Origin: Promethearchaeota archaeon
GTDB lineage: Archaea; Asgardarchaeota; Lokiarchaeia; Sigyniarchaeales; SOKP01
Length of the DNA stretch: 5,751 nt
Direction of reading: 5' to 3'
NCBI GenBank assembly: GCA_030605895.1
Contig: JAUWHL010000169.1
Coordinates: 1-5,751 of the forward strand
Part shown: positions 1 to 3,831 of the stretch, one piece after another
Numbering within the stretch: the stretch's first letter is position 1
How the letters are laid out: every line of letters begins with the position of its first letter
The notes under the pieces: generated by a model
Databases searched by the model: none
What the model saw: only the letters and a program-made list of their open reading frames with translations
What the model was told of the DNA's origin: nothing
Translations under genes and position numbers: made by a program

Positions 1-195
1 AGGGATTATTTTTATTGATTCAATAGATTTTTTTCCAGTTCTTCGATAGCTAACAGATAAGGGAAATAATAAAACAATATCGTGTCCATTGTAAGCTTTT
101 GTTAAACCTCTCATTACATTAAGCTCTGTGCGACCCTCTCCTGTTATGATAATGAAATTAGGATTTAAAACCGTTTTCTCTTCTACCAATTTCAT
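1..195 (-). CDS. Toprim-like protein, N-terminal part (3' end beyond window)
   Basis: An open minus-strand frame starts at ATG (195-193) and runs without a stop to the window edge, giving 65 residues. It begins 14 bases after the stop of the upstream ATPase gene, so the two are almost certainly co-transcribed; an AGGA at 211-208 overlaps that stop and could serve as a ribosome site, though 12 bases from the ATG is long. Residues 14-24 read as a hydrophobic strand (FIIIT) followed by G-E20-G-R-T-E24, then a helix. This resembles the first motif of Toprim domains, a strand ending in E-G-x-x-D/E that supplies the metal-binding glutamate. A second hydrophobic strand follows (IVLLFPL, 40-46). The Toprim Asp motif would lie outside the window, so the assignment is inference. 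By analogy with OLD-family, PARIS and Gabija pairs, it could be the nuclease partner of the ATPase. It could also be another alpha/beta protein. Confidence 0.7.
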   Translation of the reverse strand, partial: MKLVEEKTVLNPNFIIITGEGRTELNVMRGLTKAYNGHDIVLLFPLSVSYRRTGKKSIESIKIIP

Positions 196-209
196 ATTTA
201 TCGCTATTC

Positions 210-1169
210 CTATAAACCAAGATTATCTAATAATAAACGTGGATCAGTATTTGCATCTAAAAGGTCTTCTAATTCTTCAAGTTTTAATACCTTATGACTT
301 AATATATCCTCATTAGATTTATTTAGCTGTAGAATTGTGGTATCAGGGGGATTTATATCAACTAAATAGTATAAAACATCTATACTATGAGTTGAGATTA
401 CTTTTTGCCAATTTTTTTCTTTTAACCATTGAAGAAAGAATTTGATTAGTGAAGGGTGTAATCCTGCTTCAAAGTCATCAATTATCACTAATTGTGGGGA
501 ATATATTTCTAAAGAAGCCATCATTTTTATGACTTTTTCAGCACCAGAACCTAACTCCGAAAGTCTTAAATATGCTATTTTTTGATTAGGATATATTTTC
601 CTCAGACTTATTGGTTCTAGAAAAACAATTTCACTGTATTGATCATTTACCAATTGATTAAGAACATTTGCAAGATCTATGTGAATTTGTTTTTTCATCA
701 ATAATTCTTTATGAATTTTTAATTGTAACTCTAATGTATTTAAAAGATTAGCAATGTCAGGGAAGAAAATAACATATCCGTTTAAAAATCTTGTTTCTGT
801 GCCGATAAGGTTAGCAATATCATTTTTTTCAAGAGAAGTTTCCCTTGCATACATTTTAAATGTACCTTCAGATAATTCAATCTTAAAGGGTTTATTTACA
901 ACTCGATATTCTAAAATGGAGTCACCAGCGTATAAATAAAGAAGTCTGTTATATGCTTCAGGATGAAGGCTCTTAAGAACTTCTTTTTTATTATCGTTAA
1001 ATAATACATCGTATATATCTGGGTGAGGTAATAAAGATAGAGCCTCTAATATTGTTGATTTACCAGAATTATTTCTGCCAATTAATACCGTAAAGTTTGA
1101 GAATTTAATTGGCAATTGGCATTTTTTTATTCCACGAAATTCGTTTATATCAATACTATTTACAAACAT
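210..1169 (-). CDS. AAA family (OLD/AAA_15-like, ABC-type) ATPase
   Basis: A 319-residue ABC-type P-loop ATPase of the SMC/RecF/OLD kind, without a long coiled coil. The N-terminus has the usual strand of this group (IDINEFRGIKK). Walker A is GRNNSGKST at 31-39. A signature-like stretch, LSELGSGAEKVI, is at 203-214. Walker B is LVIIDDFEAGLHP at 227-239. A switch histidine lies in VISTHSIDVL (257-266, H261). The usual catalytic Walker B glutamate is aspartate (D232), although a Glu follows at 234. The tail (LEELEDLLDANTDPRLL, 297-313) looks conserved in archaeal relatives as I remember them. The ATG at 1169 fits the family's N-terminus and has GAGGGT just upstream. No nuclease domain is present in this chain; the next gene, 14 bases on, has a Toprim-like motif and could supply it. 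The family suggests ATP-dependent DNA sensing or processing, such as defence or repair, but no substrate can be read from the sequence. Confidence 0.9.
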   Translation of the reverse strand: MFVNSIDINEFRGIKKCQLPIKFSNFTVLIGRNNSGKSTILEALSLLPHPDIYDVLFNDNKKEVLKSLHPEAYNRLLYLYAGDSILEYRVVNKPFKIELSEGTFKMYARETSLEKNDIANLIGTETRFLNGYVIFFPDIANLLNTLELQLKIHKELLMKKQIHIDLANVLNQLVNDQYSEIVFLEPISLRKIYPNQKIAYLRLSELGSGAEKVIKMMASLEIYSPQLVIIDDFEAGLHPSLIKFFLQWLKEKNWQKVISTHSIDVLYYLVDINPPDTTILQLNKSNEDILSHKVLKLEELEDLLDANTDPRLLLDNLGL

Positions 1170-1192
1170 TTACCCTCTTTAATATATATAAT
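1170..1192 (-). promoter_or_regulatory. Candidate start signals of the ATPase gene
   Basis: On the minus strand a TATA-like run (TATATATATT, about 1190-1181) is followed by GAGGGT (1177-1172) and then the ATG at 1169. The GAGGG could pair with the archaeal 16S 3' end. If the TATA element is used, transcription would start near the ATG, giving an almost leaderless mRNA, and the GAGGG would then not be in the transcript. The two readings conflict, and the AT-rich background makes the TATA match weak. Confidence 0.3.
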
Positions 1193-1340
1193 AATTAAGT
1201 TAGCAATTTAATAAATAAAAACTTCTATATTATCAAAATTACATTAAATCTTTCTAGAGGATAAGAATATAATTTATTTTTATGAGATTTTTTCAATATT
1301 CTTTTTCTATTCCACTTGAACTTGAACAAAACATAAGGAG

Positions 1341-1346
1341 AAAAAA
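1341..1346 (-). terminator. Possible T-run terminator of the membrane-protein gene
   Basis: About 45 bases after the stop of the minus-strand membrane-protein gene, the minus strand reads CCTTTTTTCTCC. Archaeal RNA polymerase can terminate at T-runs without a hairpin. The run sits in the 221-base gap before the ATPase gene, where termination would be expected if the two genes have separate transcripts. T-runs are frequent in this AT-rich sequence, so the call is weak. Confidence 0.25.
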
Positions 1347-1390
1347 GGTTAATTTTATAGTTTTTTATAATAAACTTGAGTATTATTTAT

Positions 1391-2053
1391 TCATTCTGCT
1401 TGAGATTCTAAGAATTTGATGATGTTTTTAAATTTATTTTTATATTTATCATTTAATTTGGAATAATAACCTGAAATTCTACTTATATTATCACTTATAT
1501 CATTCTTAATAAAATCTCTAATTCCATTTGGATTATCCTTGATCAACTCTTCGTAAGAATCAAGGAAACTTTTAATATTTTTTAAATCGACTCTTTGTTT
1601 TCTCGTCCTTATTACACGTTTTGGTGGGATTCCATACGTAGTTTCAGTCTCTTTCTCCTTAATAAATGGAATACGTCTTAAGACAACAAAAAAAATAATG
1701 GACATTAGGGCAAATATCGCGAGAAAGGAAAATAACATAATATGGAGGTGTAAAATTCCACTTTGCGAAGATATAACAAACTCTAATATAATTACAATAA
1801 TACAGACAAAGAAACCAATAATTACAATAATATAATTAAAAAGTTGAATTAATCTGATAAGGATTTCATTCTTTTTATTTGGATATTTTTTTAATAATTT
1901 ATGAATAAGAAAAAATATTATCAATCCAATTAATAAAGTGATAACAGTAAAAAGGAGAGAAATATCAATATAAATACTATAATAGTCTTTTAACAATTCT
2001 AATATTATAATAATAGCATAATAACTTAAAATAATTAATATGGTAAGCTCCAA
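1391..2053 (-). CDS. Four-helix membrane protein of unknown function
   Basis: A 220-residue protein that I do not recognise. Four hydrophobic helices are clear: residues about 4-21, 31-51, 68-93 and 103-125. The loop at 52-67 and the segment after helix 4 are rich in Lys and Arg, so by the positive-inside rule both termini are cytoplasmic. A charged tail of about 95 residues follows (126-220), mostly helical, with a basic patch near RVIRTRKQR (147-155) and amphipathic helices to the C-terminus; it could contact nucleic acid, lipid head groups or a partner. There is no signal peptide, Cys pair or enzyme motif. The start is TTG at 2053: no ATG, GTG or TTG lies between it and the in-frame upstream stop, and the next internal Met (106) would lose three helices. 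There is no clear Shine-Dalgarno site. The gene is separated from the ATPase gene by 221 bp, so joint function is not implied. Confidence 0.8.
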   Translation of the reverse strand: MELTILIILSYYAIIIILELLKDYYSIYIDISLLFTVITLLIGLIIFFLIHKLLKKYPNKKNEILIRLIQLFNYIIVIIGFFVCIIVIILEFVISSQSGILHLHIMLFSFLAIFALMSIIFFVVLRRIPFIKEKETETTYGIPPKRVIRTRKQRVDLKNIKSFLDSYEELIKDNPNGIRDFIKNDISDNISRISGYYSKLNDKYKNKFKNIIKFLESQAE

Positions 2054-2099
2054 AATTATTAATATTATTTCGTTCTTTCTTTGAATGATATTTCTATAT

Positions 2100-2118
2100 T
2101 TAATTTATAACCTCTCCA
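2100..2118 (-). promoter_or_regulatory. Candidate TATA promoter of the membrane-protein gene
   Basis: The minus strand reads GGAGAGG followed by TTATAAATTA (2109-2100). This resembles an archaeal TATA box with a purine-rich element upstream. It lies about 50 bases before the TTG start at 2053, so a start site about 26 bases downstream of the box would leave a leader of some 25-30 bases. It is the best TATA-like match upstream of this gene, in a background where such matches are common. Confidence 0.35.
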
Positions 2119-2143
2119 TGATTTAGGTCATTATTAAATTATT

Positions 2144-2174
2144 TTAATGATTCTTTTTAAAAAAGAATGTTTAA
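2144..2174. repeat. Interrupted AT-rich palindrome
   Basis: ATTCTTTTT (2150-2158) and AAAAAGAAT (2160-2168) are perfect inverted copies around a single A. Outer arms TTAA (2144-2147) and TTAA (2171-2174) also match after a two-base mismatch. The site lies about 45 bases beyond the stop of the minus-strand small ORF and about 90 bases before the membrane-protein start. On the minus strand it has a T6 run, so it could end transcription of the small ORF. A one-base loop makes an RNA hairpin unlikely without opening inner pairs; a DNA-binding site is the other reading. Confidence 0.45.
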
Positions 2175-2218
2175 TAATTATTTTTAATAAATTTTTGTTT
2201 ATAACAATAATTGAAAAG

Positions 2219-2374
2219 TTAAAGCACGATTGGGAATATTTTTATTTCCTGACCATTGGTTAATTGAACCTTTATCCAGTAATCAGATTTCTTATATTGA
2301 TATACCGTGCCAGAATTTATTTCTTTAATTAAAACTTTTATTCTTTTCTTCAAGAAAAGTAGAAAAGAAATCAA
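2219..2374 (-). CDS. Candidate small protein, 51 or 44 residues
   Basis: This minus-strand frame starts at TTG 2374 (51 residues) or TTG 2353 (44 residues, beginning MKKRIKVLIKEINSG) and stops at TAA 2221-2219. An in-frame TAA lies just above the first TTG. I do not recognise it. The second half (SGTVYQYKKSDYWIKVQL, then TNGQEIKIFPIVL) alternates polar and hydrophobic residues like a small beta-barrel or SH3-like fold, with turns at S-G and N-G. It uses Gly, Trp, Thr and Gln codons that random AT-rich DNA would rarely give together, and its DNA is richer in G+C than the flanks. The shorter start avoids a run of Leu and Phe, but the longer form could give a short hydrophobic N-terminus. No Shine-Dalgarno site is seen. 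It could be a genuine small gene or the decayed end of a larger one. Confidence 0.4.
   Translation of the reverse strand: MISFLLFLKKRIKVLIKEINSGTVYQYKKSDYWIKVQLTNGQEIKIFPIVL
2341..2369. repeat. Overlapping inverted repeats with two alternative hairpins
   Basis: TTCTTTTCT (2341-2349) pairs perfectly with AGAAAAGAA (2361-2369) across an 11-base loop. Within the same stretch, CTTTTCTT (2343-2350) pairs with AAGAAAAG (2352-2359) across one base. The two pairings share the left arm and exclude each other. On the minus strand the element overlaps the start region of the candidate small gene, including its second TTG. The sequence is a purine/pyrimidine tract, so simple-sequence bias may explain it. 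Confidence 0.4.
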
Positions 2375-2425
2375 TATTTATTTTACTAGAAATTTGTCAG
2401 AGAATTTTGTGAGAATGTACGCAAC

Positions 2426-2632
2426 GTGGATTTTTTCGATATAAATAGAATGTATAGTGACCTAACAAATGATATGAAGAAAATTTTTCTTGGAACTTTA
2501 TCTATATATGAAAACGAGGCTTTTTTATTTGAAATTACAAAAATAAAGCTTTTAAATGTTTTACAGAATATTCTAATTGATGTACATAAAGCAAAACCTA
2601 AACAGATAAAAGGGTTACAAAAATTTTTATAA
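2426..2632 (+). CDS. Candidate small protein, 68 residues or fewer
   Basis: This plus-strand frame runs from GTG 2426 to a TAA at 2630-2632. ATG codons at 2450 and 2474 would give 60 or 52 residues; the frame is also open upstream to about 2390 but has no standard start there. I do not recognise the product. It is rich in Lys, Leu and Ile, looks largely helical (FEITKIKLLNVLQNILIDV, about 35-53) and ends in a basic stretch (KAKPKQIKGLQKFL), with no Cys motif or membrane helix. A frame of this length is uncommon but not rare in such AT-rich DNA. There is no ribosome site, and it points away from the minus-strand small ORF. It may be a real small gene, a gene remnant or chance. Confidence 0.3.
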   Translation: MDFFDINRMYSDLTNDMKKIFLGTLSIYENEAFLFEITKIKLLNVLQNILIDVHKAKPKQIKGLQKFL

Positions 2633-2776
2633 TTAATTCGTAAAAAGACTAAAAATAAGAAGGAATAAATAAGAATTTAAAGAGTATCCTAATAATTCAA
2701 AAAAATAAGAAATAAGATGAATTAATCAATATAAAAATGATATAGCTAAAAAGAAAAAATTAATTAGATATTAATA

Positions 2777-2788
2777 TTTGTATACAAA
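2777..2788. repeat. Perfect 12-bp palindrome
   Basis: TTTGTATACAAA is its own reverse complement. It lies about 95 bases before the NusA/KH-like gene in otherwise empty AT-rich DNA and could be a regulator's operator. A few such palindromes are expected by chance in a window of this composition, so position is the only support. Confidence 0.3.
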
Positions 2789-2854
2789 GAAACTTGAGTT
2801 CTAAATTGATATATTTAGGAAATATATTGGAATATTTTAAAAACTATGAGTTTA

Positions 2855-2865
2855 CTTTATATTCT
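2855..2865 (+). promoter_or_regulatory. Candidate TATA box of the NusA/KH-like, pth2, truD block
   Basis: CTTTATATTCT contains a TATA-like core (TTTATATT, 2856-2863) whose centre is about 23 bases before the TTG start at 2883. Archaeal TATA boxes sit about 26 bases before the start site, so transcription would begin at or beside the start codon, giving a leaderless mRNA. That agrees with the lack of a Shine-Dalgarno site here. It is the most likely promoter for the three-gene block, judged by position in an AT-rich background. Confidence 0.4.
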
Positions 2866-2871
2866 TAAATT

Positions 2872-2883
2872 ACTCTATAGAGT
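2872..2883. repeat. Perfect 12-bp palindrome abutting the start codon
   Basis: ACTCTATAGAGT is a perfect palindrome. Its last base is the T of the TTG start codon of the NusA/KH-like gene. It contains four G/C positions, more than the surrounding DNA, and covers the expected transcription start. A protein bound here would block initiation, so an operator is possible; chance is not excluded. Confidence 0.35.
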
Positions 2884-3404
2884 TGATAAAGGTTAAAGTA
2901 TTACCTGCGGACAAAACTTGTATAAATTCTGGCTTTTTATGTTCTAATTGTCAAGCTAGACTTGATGCGGGAGAAATAACAGAATTTGAGATTGATTTAG
3001 CAAAAGATCTACTTCAATTAGAGGAAGAAGAAGAAAAATTTGCTTTTCTCAGAGAGATTTCTTTTTATAAAGCTATTGATTATGAAGATGTTCTAATCCT
3101 TGTTGTAGCGAAAAAAGATAAGTTAAAAATAACACAAGAATTAAAAGATTGGATAAAAGAAACATATGAGGTCGATGAAATAATGTTAGTTGAGAAAACT
3201 AATAAACCACGCCCCGTTGTAGAAGCTTTAATTAATCCCTATAAATTAGTATCATTAAACGAAATTTTCCTTGCTACTGGCGATATTCAATTTAGGGCTG
3301 TACTTTGGCAAGATGATAAGGAACATTTTTTATTTACTCAAGAAGAACTTGAAGAACTAATCTTTGAATTAACAGGAAATATTACTAGAGTTGAATTTCA
3401 ATAA
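2883..3404 (+). CDS. Archaeal NusA/KH-like RNA-binding protein with Cys-rich N-terminus
   Basis: This 173-residue protein matches, from memory, an archaeal family annotated as NusA-like transcription factor or KH-domain protein. The N-terminus has C13, C20 and C23 in the pattern C-x-N-S-G-x-L-C-x-x-C-Q, then LDAGEITEFEIDLAKDLL, the family's typical zinc-ribbon-like opening and linker. An acidic run (LEEEEE, 46-51) follows. The KH-like region spans about 57-115, then INPYKLVSLNEIF (117-129), and the tail is another alpha/beta unit ending LTGNITRVEFQ. The KH GxxG loop that grips RNA should fall near 76-90, but the sequence there (AKKDKLKITQELKDW) has no glycine pair, so RNA contact by that loop is doubtful. 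The start must be TTG at 2883: a TGA lies in frame upstream at 2847, no other start codon intervenes, and the next Met is residue 101. It leads the block with pth2 and truD, and an RNA-related role fits. Confidence 0.75.
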   Translation: MIKVKVLPADKTCINSGFLCSNCQARLDAGEITEFEIDLAKDLLQLEEEEEKFAFLREISFYKAIDYEDVLILVVAKKDKLKITQELKDWIKETYEVDEIMLVEKTNKPRPVVEALINPYKLVSLNEIFLATGDIQFRAVLWQDDKEHFLFTQEELEELIFELTGNITRVEFQ

Positions 3405-3419
3405 TCAGTAATGTTTAAT

Positions 3420-3443
3420 TATCTAATTTCTTAATATTAGATA
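3420..3443. repeat. Inverted repeat just before pth2
   Basis: TATCTAAT (3420-3427) and ATTAGATA (3436-3443) are perfect inverted copies separated by 8 bases, ending 8 bases before the GTG of pth2. It fills about half of the 47-base gap after the NusA/KH-like gene. In RNA it would form an 8-bp, mostly A-U stem. No T-run follows, so it is not a typical terminator; it could be an operator, a processing site or a weak translational control element. One or two such repeats are expected by chance in a window of this composition. Confidence 0.45.
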
Positions 3444-3451
3444 GATTTACT

Positions 3452-3808
3452 GTGGAAGAATATAAACAAGTAATTTTAGTTAGAACAGATCTTAAAATGG
3501 GAACTGGTAAAAAATGTGCCCAATCATGTCATGCAAGTGTTTCTGCTTCAGATCTAGTAAGAATTCAAAATAAACCAGCTTGGAAGAATTGGAAGAATTC
3601 TGGACAGAAAAAAGTTGTTCTTAAGATACAAAGCATGGACCAATTAAAAGAATTAGTAATTAAACTTGAATCTTGTAAGATATTATATTTCATTGTTAAT
3701 GATGCTGGACTAACTCAATTAATACCTGGTACAACAACTGCGATTGGTATTGGTCCTGTATTATCAACTGAAATTGATAAAATAACCGGAGATTTAAAAT
3801 TATTATAA
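3452..3808 (+). CDS. pth2: Peptidyl-tRNA hydrolase, Pth2 type
   Basis: A 118-residue protein of the usual size for archaeal/eukaryotic Pth2, a cytoplasmic enzyme that cleaves the ester bond of peptidyl-tRNAs that fall off the ribosome, freeing tRNA and peptide. The family motifs are present in order: the first strand and KMGTGKKCAQSCHAS (15-29), with Lys20 and His27 in the expected places; a variable middle with two Trp (W44, W47); and DAGLTQLIPGTTTAIGIGP (84-102), with the conserved Asp84 and Thr96. The C-terminus is the usual E-I-D-K-I-T-G-D-L-K-L-L. C22 and C26 lie in the first motif where relatives often have Ala or other small residues. GTG at 3452 is the only possible start: an in-frame TAA lies upstream at 3416, and the next Met (16) is inside the first motif. 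It lies between the NusA/KH-like gene and truD; pth2 next to truD is, as I recall, a recurring archaeal pairing. Confidence 0.96.
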   Translation: MEEYKQVILVRTDLKMGTGKKCAQSCHASVSASDLVRIQNKPAWKNWKNSGQKKVVLKIQSMDQLKELVIKLESCKILYFIVNDAGLTQLIPGTTTAIGIGPVLSTEIDKITGDLKLL

Positions 3809-3820
3809 TAGTAAAACTAT

Positions 3821-3823
3821 AGG
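3821..3823 (+). promoter_or_regulatory. Weak ribosome-binding site of truD
   Basis: AGG followed by TTGAT lies 8 bases before the TTG start of truD, in the 23-base gap after pth2. It partly matches the archaeal Shine-Dalgarno sequence (AGGAGGTGAT). It is the only such match before the three plus-strand genes that has sensible spacing, and an internal gene of an operon is where one is expected. Confidence 0.35.
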
Positions 3824-3831
3824 TTGATAAT

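Larger units (their letters stand above)
2054..2882. other. 829-bp stretch without a recognised gene
   Basis: This stretch lies between the minus-strand membrane-protein gene and the plus-strand RNA/translation block, and so must hold divergent promoters. It contains two candidate small genes (minus 2219-2374, plus 2426-2632) and several perfect short palindromes. The last 250 bases (2633-2882) are extremely AT-rich with A-run repeats, and I see no coding potential there. The part around 2221-2330 is richer in G+C than its surroundings, which is one reason to suspect coding sequence there. I see no tRNA, rRNA, CRISPR or insertion-sequence structure. Confidence 0.7.

Noticed and set aside
128..316. 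Plus-strand frame of 62 residues
   Set aside because: Antisense to the end of the ATPase gene and the start of its partner, both of which have clear motifs; no features of its own.
754..939. Plus-strand frame of 61 residues
   Set aside because: Lies wholly inside the ATPase gene on the opposite strand; a shadow ORF.
1314..1326. Tandem ACTTGA repeat, echoed at about 1374 and 2791
   Set aside because: Too short and too scattered to distinguish from chance.
1282..1419. Plus-strand ORF of 45 residues starting MRFFQYSF, overlapping the 3' end of the membrane-protein gene by 29 bases
   Set aside because: No ribosome site, overlaps a better gene on the other strand, and ORFs of this length are expected by chance in such AT-rich DNA.
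2651..2711. Direct repeat AAAAATAAGAA at 2651-2661 and 2701-2711, 50 bases apart
   Set aside because: Low-complexity A-rich sequence; only two copies and no unit structure, so not a CRISPR or iteron array.
2633..2882. Possible replication origin or non-coding RNA in the very AT-rich gap
   Set aside because: No origin-recognition-box-like repeats and no stable structured stretch; AT richness alone is the background of this genome.
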